DNA from: JBOGWP01 sp050693875
GTDB taxonomy: Bacteria > Actinomycetota > CADDZG01 > JAHWKV01 > JBOGWP01
Assembly (NCBI GenBank): GCA_050693875.1
Contig: JBOGWP010000020.1
Coordinates: forward strand, 1 to 13,277
DNA: 13,277 nucleotides
Reading direction: 5' to 3'
The notes under the pieces are model-generated. The model was not told where the DNA came from and ran no database searches. It saw only the letters and a program-made list of their open reading frames with translations. The position numbers and the translations under genes were made by a program. Numbering within the stretch: position 1 is the first letter of the stretch; each line of letters starts with the position of its first letter. Positions 6,421 to 13,251 of the stretch are shown one piece after another.

Positions 6421-7452
6421 GTGCGCGGACCTCCTCCTCTCATCGTGCGCCGCCTGGTGCTTGCGCCGCTGGTGGTGGCCCTCTCCCTTGTGCTCATCGC
6501 GGTCTCGCCGGTGCTCTTCCTCGCCGCCGCCCTGGTCGATCTCATCCTTGCCCGTCGGCTGCGGGCCGTTCGCATCGTTGGGTTCGGCATCGTCTACCTC
6601 GCCTACGAGGTGGCCGGGCTGCTCGGGATGTTCGGGCTGTGGATCGCCGCGAGGGCCGGGAGCCGGATTCGCGCACCCGAGGTTCAGGCGGCCCACTACC
6701 GCTTCATGCGGTGGTGGCTGAAGGCGGTCTCGAAAGCGGCGGCGCGCCTTATCCGCCTGGAGATCCACATCGAGGAGCGCCCAGTCCCACGGCCCGGACC
6801 CATCCTCGTGTTCAGCAGGCATGCCGGCCCCGGCAACTCCCTCATGCTCGTGGGCTCGCTCATGGTTGCCTTCTCCCGCCGGCCGAGGATCGTCATGCTC
6901 GCCAAGCTCCAGTGGGAGCCGCTGATCGATGTGATGGCGAACAGGCTCCCCAACCGGTTCATCCATCACGACCCGGCCCGCCGCGAGCTGCACGTCCAGG
7001 CGATCGCCGAGCTGGCAGGTGGGCTGGGGGAGCGGGACGCCTTCGTGCTCTTCCCCGAGGGACACGACTTCAGCCGGCGCTTGCGGGAGCGGGCCATCGC
7101 GCACCTGCGGCGGCGCGGCCATCACCGCGAGGCGGAGCGGGCGGAGGCGATGCCGCACGTGCTCCCGCCCCGCAGCGGCGGCGTCATGGCCGCGATCACG
7201 AGTGCACCCGAGGCCGACGTGGTGTTCGTCGCCCACACGGCCCTCGAGGACGTGGGCTCGTTCCGAGAGGTGTGGGGGCGGATCCCGCTCGAGCGTCCCA
7301 TCTACGCCCGCTACTGGCGCATTCCCGCGAGCGAGGTCCCGAGGGCCGAGGACGAGCTGCGGGAGTGGCTCTTCGCCTGGTGGGCACGGATCGACGGCTG
7401 GATCCAGGATCGCCTGGCCCGGGCCGAGGTGCCGATGGCTCCCTCCCCCTAG
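6421..7452 (+). CDS. PlsC-like 1-acylglycerol-3-phosphate / lysophospholipid acyltransferase, with an Asn in the catalytic box
   Basis: The product is a 343-residue membrane enzyme. Two hydrophobic stretches near the N-terminus (about residues 11-43 and 50-78) are followed by an acyltransferase domain. Motif I is SRHAGPGNS with H134; motif III is VLFPEGHDF (FPEG at 211-214). LPNRFIHHDP and LPPRSGGVMAAI are typical of actinobacterial members. The family transfers an acyl chain to lysophosphatidic acid or a related lysolipid at the inner membrane. In the usual HX4D box the last residue is Asp; here it is Asn139 (codon AAC), which may weaken the charge relay. Start GTG 6421 is preceded by GAAGGGA at a normal distance. 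It lies 15 bases after the patatin gene, suggesting a deacylation/reacylation pair. It could instead act on a non-phospholipid acceptor. Family sure, substrate unknown. Confidence 0.85.
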   Translation: MRGPPPLIVRRLVLAPLVVALSLVLIAVSPVLFLAAALVDLILARRLRAVRIVGFGIVYLAYEVAGLLGMFGLWIAARAGSRIRAPEVQAAHYRFMRWWLKAVSKAAARLIRLEIHIEERPVPRPGPILVFSRHAGPGNSLMLVGSLMVAFSRRPRIVMLAKLQWEPLIDVMANRLPNRFIHHDPARRELHVQAIAELAGGLGERDAFVLFPEGHDFSRRLRERAIAHLRRRGHHREAERAEAMPHVLPPRSGGVMAAITSAPEADVVFVAHTALEDVGSFREVWGRIPLERPIYARYWRIPASEVPRAEDELREWLFAWWARIDGWIQDRLARAEVPMAPSP

Positions 7453-7550
7453 GAGGGCTCCCTGCATCCCCCGAGAAGAGGACGGCACGCAGCCGCGAAT
7501 ACAGTAGAAGTTCGAGGGGGCACGAACCAGCCAAGAAAGGGGCCAGTCGC

Positions 7551-9365
7551 GTGAGCATGGCCGAGCAGGCGACCACCGAAGCGCGGGCGACGGGCGCCGA
7601 GGACGTCGCGTGGGACCTGACCGACCTCTACGCCGGGCCGGACGATCCTCGCCTGGCGGCCGACGTCGACGGGGCGATCGAGCGGGCGAGCGCCTTCGCC
7701 GCCCGCTACCGCGGCCGGCTGACCGAGCTCAGCGCAGACGAGCTCGCCGCGGCGATGTCGGAACTCGAAGGGATCGAGGCGACCGTCTACCGGGCGACCG
7801 TCTACACCTACCTCCACTACTCAACCGATACGGCGGACCCGGCCAGAGGAGCGCTCCTCCAACGGATGCAGGAGCGGTCCACCATGCTGCAGACCGAGCT
7901 GCTGTTCTTCGAGCTCGAGTGGGTCGGGGTTCCCGACGCGCAGGCCGAGCGGCTCCTCGCCGATCCCGCCCTCGAGCAGTACCGGCATCACCTCGCCTCG
8001 GCGCGCCGATACCGCCCGCATCTGCTCTCCGAGCCGGAGGAGAAGGTGATGGCGGAGAAGAACCTTGCCGGCACCGCGGCGTGGTCGCGCCTGTTCACGG
8101 AGACGACCTCCGCGCTGCGCCCCGAGATCGACGGCCGGCCGTGCTCGCTCGAAGAGGCCCTCGCACGCCTGCATCAGCCCGACCGAGCCGTCCGCCGCGC
8201 GGCCGCCGACGGCGTGACCAAGGCGCTCACCGAGCACCTGCACACCCTCACGTTCACCTTCAACACGATCCTGCTCGACAAGTCGGTCGACGACCGATTG
8301 CGCCGCTACCCGCACTGGCTCGCATCGCGCAACCTCTCGAACGAGATCTCCGACGACGCCGTCCAGGCGCTCGTCGACGCGGTTGTCGCCCGGTCCGACA
8401 TCCCGCAGCGCTACTATCGGCTCAAGGCTCGCCTGCTCGGCCTCGACCGCCTTGCCGACTTCGACCGCATGGCCCCCATCGCGTCGTCCGGCGGGACCCT
8501 CCCCTGGCCCGAGGCACGCGATCTGGTCGTGGAGTCGTACGACGACTTCTCGCCGGTGGCCGGGGGGATCGTCCAGGGCTTCTTCGAGCGGCGGTGGATC
8601 GACGCGGCCGTCCGGCCGAACAAGCAGCCCGGAGCATACTGCGTGACCGAGGTGCCCGGCTGCCATCCCTACGTGATGCTGAGCTACACTGGGGAGCGGC
8701 GGTCGGTGCTGACCCTCGCCCATGAGCTGGGTCATGGACTCCACGGGGCCCTCGCCGCCGGGCGCGGATTCTTCAACGCCCAGACCCCACTCACCCTTGC
8801 GGAGACCGCCTCGGTCTTCGGCGAGGCCCTCACGTTCCGCAAGCTCCTCGCCCGTGAGCAGGAGCCGGAACGCCGCCTCGACCTGTTGGCGGGACGGTTG
8901 GAGGACGCAATCGCAACCGTCTTCCGGCAGATCGCCATGAACCGATTCGAGGAGGCCATTCACACCGCCCGCCGGGCCCAGGGGGAGCTTGCCGCCGAGA
9001 CGTACGCCGAACTGTGGATCGAGACCCAGCGAGCCATGCTCGGCGATGCGGTGGACCTCACCGACGGCTACCGGAGCTGGTGGTCGTACATCCACCACTT
9101 CGTCGCCGCACCCGGCTACGTCTACGCCTACGCGTTCGGCTATCTCTTCTCGCTGGCGATCTACCGGCGTTACGAGGAGGAGGGATCCGCGATGGTCGAC
9201 TCCTACCTCGACCTGCTGCGTGCCGGGGGATCCGATCGCCCCGACGTCCTGGCTTCGATCGTGGGACTCGACCTGTCCGACCCGGGGTTCTGGGCCGGCG
9301 GCCTCGAGTCGCTCTACGCGCTCGTGCGAGAAGCCGAGGAGGCTGCAGCCTCACTCGCTCGGTGA
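7551..9365 (+). CDS. M3-family oligoendopeptidase (PepF-like zinc metallopeptidase)
   Basis: The product is a 604-residue cytosolic peptidase, a normal length for M3B oligoendopeptidase F. It starts with the family-typical WDLTDLYAGPDDPRL. It carries the zinc site HELGH at 391-395 (ligands H391 and H395, catalytic E392) and a third ligand E418 in LAETASVFGE. The downstream block PGYVYAYAFGYLFSLAIY, with its Tyr/His residues for substrate binding, is also present. Such enzymes cut short peptides into smaller pieces for recycling. I prefer GTG 7551 over ATG 7557, because AAAGGGG (7536-7542) sits 8 bases before the GTG but 14 before the ATG. It follows the acyltransferase by 98 bases, in which a TACAGT (7500-7505) could be a weak -10 box, so it may have its own promoter. 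All catalytic residues are present, so it should be active. Confidence 0.95.
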   Translation: MSMAEQATTEARATGAEDVAWDLTDLYAGPDDPRLAADVDGAIERASAFAARYRGRLTELSADELAAAMSELEGIEATVYRATVYTYLHYSTDTADPARGALLQRMQERSTMLQTELLFFELEWVGVPDAQAERLLADPALEQYRHHLASARRYRPHLLSEPEEKVMAEKNLAGTAAWSRLFTETTSALRPEIDGRPCSLEEALARLHQPDRAVRRAAADGVTKALTEHLHTLTFTFNTILLDKSVDDRLRRYPHWLASRNLSNEISDDAVQALVDAVVARSDIPQRYYRLKARLLGLDRLADFDRMAPIASSGGTLPWPEARDLVVESYDDFSPVAGGIVQGFFERRWIDAAVRPNKQPGAYCVTEVPGCHPYVMLSYTGERRSVLTLAHELGHGLHGALAAGRGFFNAQTPLTLAETASVFGEALTFRKLLAREQEPERRLDLLAGRLEDAIATVFRQIAMNRFEEAIHTARRAQGELAAETYAELWIETQRAMLGDAVDLTDGYRSWWSYIHHFVAAPGYVYAYAFGYLFSLAIYRRYEEEGSAMVDSYLDLLRAGGSDRPDVLASIVGLDLSDPGFWAGGLESLYALVREAEEAAASLAR

Positions 9366-9384
9366 GTTTTGCGAATTCCGGAAC

Positions 9385-9400
9385 CGGCGCCCTCGCGCCG
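9385..9400. terminator. Small GC hairpin after the oligoendopeptidase gene, possible terminator without a U-tract
   Basis: CGGCGC and GCGCCG form a perfect 6-bp stem around a CCTC loop, 20 bases after the peptidase stop. The bases after it (CGGGTCTAAC) are not T-rich, so termination would be inefficient at best. It lies in the 84-base gap before the DUF2330 gene and may simply be a chance GC palindrome. Confidence 0.25.
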
Positions 9401-9449
9401 CGGGTCTAACGGCTCGACAACGTTCGATCGGCGAATGCGAGGTGAGGCG

Positions 9450-10478
9450 ATGCGACGGGTTGCAACGCTGACGACGGCTGGATTCCTGGTGCTGGCTCTG
9501 GCGGGGCCGGCGCTGGCGTGTGGGGGGCTGATCGGGCCGCGCGGGTCGGTCAACCTGCTTCGGACGACCACCCTGGCCGCCTATCACGGCGGCATCGAGC
9601 ACTACGTGACCTCCTTCAGCTTCGCCGGCGGGGGCGGTGCGTTCGGGTCGCTCGTGCCGCTTCCGGGTGTTCCCTCGAAGGTCGAGCGCGGCGGCGAGTG
9701 GACGCTGCAGCGCCTTGTCCGGGAGACGCAGCCCCCGCAACGGGACGCCGCCGAGTTTGCGATACGCGGTGTGGCCGCGGCGGTCCCGGCGAAGGTCCTC
9801 CTCGAGGCGCGCATCGACGCCCTCGACATCACTATCCTCGAGGGCGGGGGCAGGTCGGTCGGGGAGTGGGCGAGGAAGAACGGATTCGTCCTGCCTCCGG
9901 ATGCGCCCGAGGTCCTCGACTTCTATGCGGAGCGGTCGCCGATCTTCATGGCGGCGCGCTTCGACGCCGACGCCGCGGCGGCGCGCGGCCAGCAGATCGG
10001 CGACGGAACCCCCATCCACCTCTCGATTCCAACCGGCAACCCCTGGGTTCCCCTCCGCATCCTCGGACTCGGGAAACTGGCGACTGAGGTCGTCCAGGCC
10101 GACGTCTATCTCCTCACCGACGACCGGCCGGCGCTCCTCTCCGGTGAGGGCGTCCGCCTCGAGCGCGGCGAGCGCGCCTCGGACGGGCTCATCGCCGATC
10201 TTCGTGCCGACAAGGGCATGGAGTGGATCCCGGCGACGGGGATGTGGCTCTCCTACCTGAAGGTGGACGTGCCCGCCGGAAAGCTCGTGCACGACCTCGC
10301 CGTCGATGCGAGCGGTCGGGGCGCCCCCTCTCCTCGGGCGGCCGGACTGCCGGTCGTCCGGGTTCCCGATCCCGGGCCCACCCGCGTCCCCACGCAGCGC
10401 TGGCCGGTGATCGCGCTGGTTGGGCTGGCGGCCACAGCCTTCCTGTCCGTCGCGGGCGTGCGGTGGGCTCTGCGGTGA
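9450..10478 (+). CDS. DUF2330 family exported, membrane-anchored protein
   Basis: The product is 342 residues. An N-terminal signal peptide (MRRVATLTTAGFLVLALAGPALA) is followed by ACGGLIG, the conserved Cys-Gly-Gly beginning of mature DUF2330 proteins. The body includes LLRTTTLAAYHGGIEHYVTS and GSLVPLPGVPSKVERGGEW, typical of actinobacterial members. The C-terminus is a hydrophobic segment (about 319-342, VIALVGLAATAFLSVAG) ending in WALR, so the domain should be outside the cell with a C-terminal anchor. The function of DUF2330 is unknown. I chose ATG 9450 because GAGGTGAGG lies just before it and it gives a proper signal peptide; the frame is open 27 codons further up but those codons look non-coding. 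Its TGA overlaps the GTG of the cupredoxin gene (GTGA), so the two are coupled. Confidence 0.85.
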   Translation: MRRVATLTTAGFLVLALAGPALACGGLIGPRGSVNLLRTTTLAAYHGGIEHYVTSFSFAGGGGAFGSLVPLPGVPSKVERGGEWTLQRLVRETQPPQRDAAEFAIRGVAAAVPAKVLLEARIDALDITILEGGGRSVGEWARKNGFVLPPDAPEVLDFYAERSPIFMAARFDADAAAARGQQIGDGTPIHLSIPTGNPWVPLRILGLGKLATEVVQADVYLLTDDRPALLSGEGVRLERGERASDGLIADLRADKGMEWIPATGMWLSYLKVDVPAGKLVHDLAVDASGRGAPSPRAAGLPVVRVPDPGPTRVPTQRWPVIALVGLAATAFLSVAGVRWALR

Positions 10479-10876
10479 AACGGGCGCTCGCGGCGGCGCT
10501 GATCGTCGCGGCGTCCCCGGCGTGCGCGGGGCCGCCGGTGGCAGACCGGCCGGTCCGCGTGGTGGAGATCACCATCCGTCACTCGCGCTTTCAGCCGGCC
10601 AGGTTCGACGCGCAGACGGGCGAGACGGTGCGCTTCGTCGTTCGGAACATCGATCCTATCGATCACGAGCTGATCGTCGGGGATGCCGCGGTCCAGGACC
10701 GGCACGAGTGGGGGACCGAGGCAAGGCACGCCGGCGTGCCGGGGGAGGTCTCGGTGGCCCCCGGTCTGACGGTCACGACGAGCTACACCTTCGCCGGGCC
10801 GGGGGTTGTTCTGATGGGATGCCACCTGCCCGGTCATTACGCCTACGGGATGCGGGGCCGGATCCGGGTGGTGTGA
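10475..10876 (+). CDS. Secreted cupredoxin (plastocyanin/azurin-like type-1 copper protein)
   Basis: The product is a 133-residue exported protein with an N-terminal signal sequence (VKRALAAALIVAASPACAG). The mature part is a single cupredoxin domain: VEITIRHSRFQPARFDAQTG, then ETVRFVVRNIDPIDHELIV with ligand H64, then VVLMGCHLPGHYAYGM with ligands C116, H121 and M126. That His-Cys-His-Met set is the complete type-1 copper site, so it should bind copper and carry single electrons outside the membrane. SPAC at 14-17 is a poor lipobox, so lipidation is doubtful. The start is GTG 10475, overlapping the DUF2330 stop by 4 bases. The long in-frame extension upstream is the shadow of DUF2330. The redox partner is not in the window; the coupled DUF2330 protein is the only candidate here. 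Confidence 0.9.
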   Translation: MKRALAAALIVAASPACAGPPVADRPVRVVEITIRHSRFQPARFDAQTGETVRFVVRNIDPIDHELIVGDAAVQDRHEWGTEARHAGVPGEVSVAPGLTVTTSYTFAGPGVVLMGCHLPGHYAYGMRGRIRVV

Positions 10877-10899
10877 ACCCCGCAGAGCAGGAGCGAGGG

Positions 10900-10905
10900 T
10901 AGGGT
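10900..10905 (+). promoter_or_regulatory. Candidate -10 box (TAGGGT) before the decayed MFS gene
   Basis: TAGGGT is followed by six bases (AGCTCG) and then GTG at 10912, the same arrangement as at the DUF6390 gene and the regulator gene. It could be the relic promoter of the MFS gene, whose frame is now broken shortly after this GTG. Confidence 0.35.
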
Positions 10906-10911
10906 AGCTCG

Positions 10912-11503
10912 GTGGGGACTCCCTCGGGCGTCGCGCGTCGTCGGCGGTCGTGAGGGACTCGGCCCGTCGTTTCGTCGCCTCTGGCTGGCGTCGGCGGTTT
11001 CGAATGTCGCCGACGGCGTGTTCCAGGTGGCCCTTCCGCTCCGGGGTGACCCTCACCAGGAGTCCGGCCCTCGTGGCGGGCGTCGCCGTCGCCCAGCGCG
11101 TGCCTTGGCTGGTGATGTGGCTTCCCGCAGGAGCACTCGCCGACCGGCTCGACGTCGCCGCACGATGGTCCGGGTCAACGTGGTGCGTGTCGTCGTAGTG
11201 GGCACGCTCGCCCCCGCCATCGGGCTGCACCTCGCCACGATGCCGCTCTTGTATCTCGCCCTGGTGCTCGGGGTGGGCGAGACGCTCCACGACACCGCGG
11301 CACAGTCGATCGTGCCGTGGGTGGTGAACCGGGACGAGCTGAGCCTGGCCAACGCGCGCCTCCAGGCGATGGAGTTTGTCATGAACCAGCTCGTCGGTCC
11401 GCCGCTAGGGGGCCTCCTCGCCGCCGCAGCCCTCGCGGCGGCCTTCTCGACATCGGCCGGCGCCTACCTGGTTGCTGCTCTCTTTCTCACCTGGATCGTC
11501 GGT
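10912..11503 (+). pseudogene. MFS transporter, N-terminal half, frameshifted and truncated
   Basis: The translation gives a recognisable start of a 12-TM MFS drug/siderophore exporter, but spread over several frames. GLGPSFRRLWLASAVSNVAD then GVFQVALPLR comes in one frame (from 10955). VTLTRSPALVAGVAVAQRVP to GALADRLD comes in the next (from 11046). MVRVNVVRVVVVGTLAP to NQLVGPPLGGLLAA and TSAGAYLVAALFL returns to the first frame (from 11165). The likely GTG start (10912) is in the third frame and hits TGA within 14 codons. So there is a slip near 10950, one at about 11042-11046 and a compensating one at about 11155-11163. Only about the first five or six membrane helices exist; the rest is missing and replaced by a CPBP gene end at about 11490-11505. 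One frame is open from 11018 to 11920 across both remnants, so gene callers may report a single 300-residue hypothetical there. No function is expected. Confidence 0.75.
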
Positions 11504-11920
11504 TCCCCGCGCTGCTGCTGTACATGGCGGTCTGCACGGGGCTGGCGGAAGAGCCCGGCTGGGCGCGGCTACGCCCTGCCGGAGCTGCCGAGCAAATACA
11601 CCGCCGAGCGCGCGAGCTGGATCCTCGGGATCCTCGGGGGCCTGTGGCATATCCCGGCCAACCTGTTTCCGCCATTCCTTCGCGGAGAGCTCACGCCCGC
11701 GCTCGTCATACCGATCCTGGCCGGTCTGACCTTCGGGATCGTCGGATGGATCATTGTTCCGAGCTGGATCTACAACAACACCAAGAGCGTCTTCTGCATC
11801 ATCAGCTGCACGGGTGGTGGAAGCAGTCGTATCTCGTGTTGTCGGCCGGCAGCTACATGGTCTAGCAACAGTACGGTGTGCTGGCCGTGGGTCGTCGCGA
11901 TCTACGTGCTGAGGCGCTAG
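11504..11920 (+). pseudogene. CPBP family (CAAX-protease-like) intramembrane metalloprotease, C-terminal part, frameshifted
   Basis: The remnant begins with RFPALLLYMAVCTGLAEEPGW, which holds the EE pair of CPBP motif 1. An extra G in the GGG at 11561-11563 shifts the frame, which continues as RGYALPELPSKYTAERASWI. Next come GLWHIPANLF with the motif-2 His and VIPILAGLTFGIVGWIIV. A second slip near 11797-11805 leads to HQLHGWWKQSYLVLSAGSYMV, then an in-frame TAG (11863-11865). The last codons (WPWVVAIYVLRR, stop) are back in the earlier frame. CPBP proteins are membrane proteases, some tied to bacteriocin immunity or protein maturation. The N-terminal half is absent; the sequence before it is MFS. 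At least three frameshifts plus a stop make it a dead gene, unless the errors come from sequencing. Confidence 0.75.
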
Positions 11921-11974
11921 CACTACGACGCGGAGACGCTTACTCGACGCAGGCCCGCTGCCCCGCGTGTTCCG

Positions 11975-11993
11975 TGTCAAGCTTCCGAGACAG
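11975..11993 (+). repeat. Left terminal inverted repeat of the IS3 element
   Basis: TGTCAAGCTTCCGAGACAG matches the right end (13250-13269, opposite strand) over 18 positions, with one missing base and one mismatch. The orfB stop codon is contained in it. Confidence 0.85.
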
Positions 11994-12894
11994 AATCGCC
12001 GTCGGGAAAGTTGGGCGTGGGCGGCTGCCGGTAGAGGCTGAGGGGGGTTGTCATACCGATCGCCTCGTGCGGACGGATGCCGTTGTAGATCGTGCGGTAG
12101 TCAGCCACGTGGCCGGCGAGGGCGATGCCGTCGCCGATCTCGTGGCGGTAGAGCCGCTCGTACTTGATGGACCGAAACCAGCGCTCGATGACCCCGTTGG
12201 TCCACGGCGCCTTCTTGCGGGTCCGGATGTGGACGATGTGGCGCTTGGACGCGACCCAGGCGGCGAACCGCCTGCCCTTGAAGGCGCTGCCGTTGTCGGT
12301 CACCACCCGTAGCGTTCCGATCTCGCCCGTCACGGGGTCGGTCAGGTCCTGGACCCAGTCGATACCGAGCAGGATCTCGACCTCGGCGAGGGCCTTCGCG
12401 AACATGGCGACCGCGTCGCTGACCGTCTTCGTGGTCGTCGTCTCGCAGGCGAGGTTCACCTTGGCGAAGTAGTCGACGACGCCCCCGAGCACCCAGTTGC
12501 CTGCGGCGTCGGTCTCGAAGTCCGAGAAGTCCGCCTGCCACAACCGGTTGCGACGCGTGGGCGGCGTGATGAACGCCTCCTTGCGCACCCGGGCGAGCTG
12601 GCGGACCTCGCCGGCGTAGTCGGCGGGCAGCGTGAGGCCGTTGCGGTCGAGGACCCGGAACACCGTCGAGTCGGACGTCCGGCGGCCGTCGAGGCGAAGC
12701 AGCTCGGCGAGCTTGCGGTGGCCCCACGCCTCCCACGTGCCGGCGAACTCCTTGGCGGCCGCCTCGATCGCGTCCTGCACAGGTGTCGGCCACGGGCCCT
12801 TGGTGTTCGACGATGCGGATCGCCAGCGGTACCAGGTGGGACGGGGGATGCGGAGCAGCTCGCAGAACCGGACGGTCGTCACCCCGGCGCTCAC
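11977..12894 (-). CDS. IS3-family transposase OrfB (DDE integrase domain)
   Basis: The product is a 305-residue rve-type integrase. An N-terminal segment (RFCELLRIPRPTWYRWR, about residues 10-25) is followed by an HTH_21-like stretch containing WGHRKLAELLRLDGRR. The catalytic core has D122 in LWQADFSDF, D200 in RVVTDNGSAF and E237 in TNGVIERWFRSIKYER, with 36 residues between the last two. The C-terminus YNGIRPHEAIGMTTPLSLYR is typical. It cuts and joins IS ends, probably as an OrfAB fusion. Its GTG (12894-12892) overlaps the orfA stop as GTGA. The frame is open further up through a G7 run, giving LPGFDELEAARVSAGV, so frameshifted synthesis is plausible. The TGA stop lies inside the left inverted repeat. 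Confidence 0.93.
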   Translation of the reverse strand: MSAGVTTVRFCELLRIPRPTWYRWRSASSNTKGPWPTPVQDAIEAAAKEFAGTWEAWGHRKLAELLRLDGRRTSDSTVFRVLDRNGLTLPADYAGEVRQLARVRKEAFITPPTRRNRLWQADFSDFETDAAGNWVLGGVVDYFAKVNLACETTTTKTVSDAVAMFAKALAEVEILLGIDWVQDLTDPVTGEIGTLRVVTDNGSAFKGRRFAAWVASKRHIVHIRTRKKAPWTNGVIERWFRSIKYERLYRHEIGDGIALAGHVADYRTIYNGIRPHEAIGMTTPLSLYRQPPTPNFPDGDSVSEA

Positions 12895-13217
12895 GCGGGC
12901 CGCCTCGAGCTCGTCGAACCCGGGTAGAGCGCCCCCCCTTTCCGCCAGAGGCGGAGCTCCATGTGCGCTTCACCCAGGGCGGTGTTGAGCTGCTCGATCT
13001 CGGCATCGAGCGCCTCCTCCCGGCCCCTGGGCCCGTGGCGTGATCCCTCGGCGAGTGCTGCCTGCCCACCGGCGAGGAACTGGTCCCGCCAGGCTGACAC
13101 GGAGGTCTGCGAGGTGCCTTCCCGCCGGGCGGCTTCGGCGATCGAGATCTCCCCTTTCAGCACCGCCAGCACGATGCGGGCCTTGTCCTCAACGGACTTC
13201 TGCGGTGGTCTTGGCAT
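12891..13217 (-). CDS. IS3-family transposase OrfA (HTH protein)
   Basis: The product is 108 residues. A helix-turn-helix of the transposase_8 / HTH_28 type spans about residues 8-50 (EDKARIVLAVLKGEISIAEA, then REGTSQTSVSAWRDQFLAGG). A coiled-coil region of about 66-93 (REEALDAEIEQLNTALGEA) should mediate dimerisation. OrfA binds the IS ends and regulates or contributes to the OrfAB transposase. The start is ATG 13217 with a good AAGGAG about 6 bases upstream on the minus strand. The last 15 or so codons, after the AAAGGGGGGG slip site, read as low-quality sequence (YPGSTSSRRPA), as expected downstream of a programmed frameshift. Confidence 0.9.
   Translation of the reverse strand: MPRPPQKSVEDKARIVLAVLKGEISIAEAARREGTSQTSVSAWRDQFLAGGQAALAEGSRHGPRGREEALDAEIEQLNTALGEAHMELRLWRKGGALYPGSTSSRRPA
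12932..12941 (-). promoter_or_regulatory. Candidate -1 frameshift (slip) site between orfA and orfB
   Basis: On the minus strand the sequence is AAAGGGGGGG, in orfA phase AAA GGG GGG G. OrfB is in the -1 phase and is open from this site to its end. IS3 elements commonly make an OrfAB fusion by -1 ribosomal frameshifting or by polymerase slippage on a homopolymer. A run of seven G is a good candidate for either. A shift here would join LRLWRK-type orfA sequence to GGALPGFDELEAARVSAG of the orfB frame. Confidence 0.5.
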
Positions 13218-13228
13218 CGGTCTCCTTC

Positions 13229-13251
13229 AGGTCAGGTCCCAACTTTGACCT
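13229..13251. repeat. Subterminal inverted repeat upstream of orfA
   Basis: AGGTCA (13229-13234) and TGACCT (13246-13251) are complementary with an 11-base loop. In the orfA leader RNA the hairpin lies directly before the AAGGAG ribosome binding site. Hairpins here in IS elements can limit transposase made from read-through transcripts, or the repeat may be a binding site for OrfA. The stem is only 6 bp, so this is tentative. Confidence 0.35.

Noticed and set aside
7441..7470. Inverted CCCTCC...GGAGGG near the acyltransferase stop as a terminator
   Set aside because: The stem is short, overlaps the stop codon and has no T-run after it. It is not convincing.
5602..7488. A 628-codon minus-strand frame opposite the patatin and acyltransferase genes
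   Set aside because: It is antisense to two well-supported genes. The composition is that of mirrored GC codons and it has no motifs.
6639..7550. Long upstream extension of the oligoendopeptidase frame (about 300 codons)
   Set aside because: It is the shadow of the acyltransferase gene and is Arg/Gly-rich. The real peptidase start is set by its ribosome binding site at 7536-7542 and the family-typical N-terminus.
7821..9098. A 425-codon minus-strand frame opposite the oligoendopeptidase gene
   Set aside because: It is antisense to a confident metallopeptidase with all active-site residues; no domain is recognisable in it.
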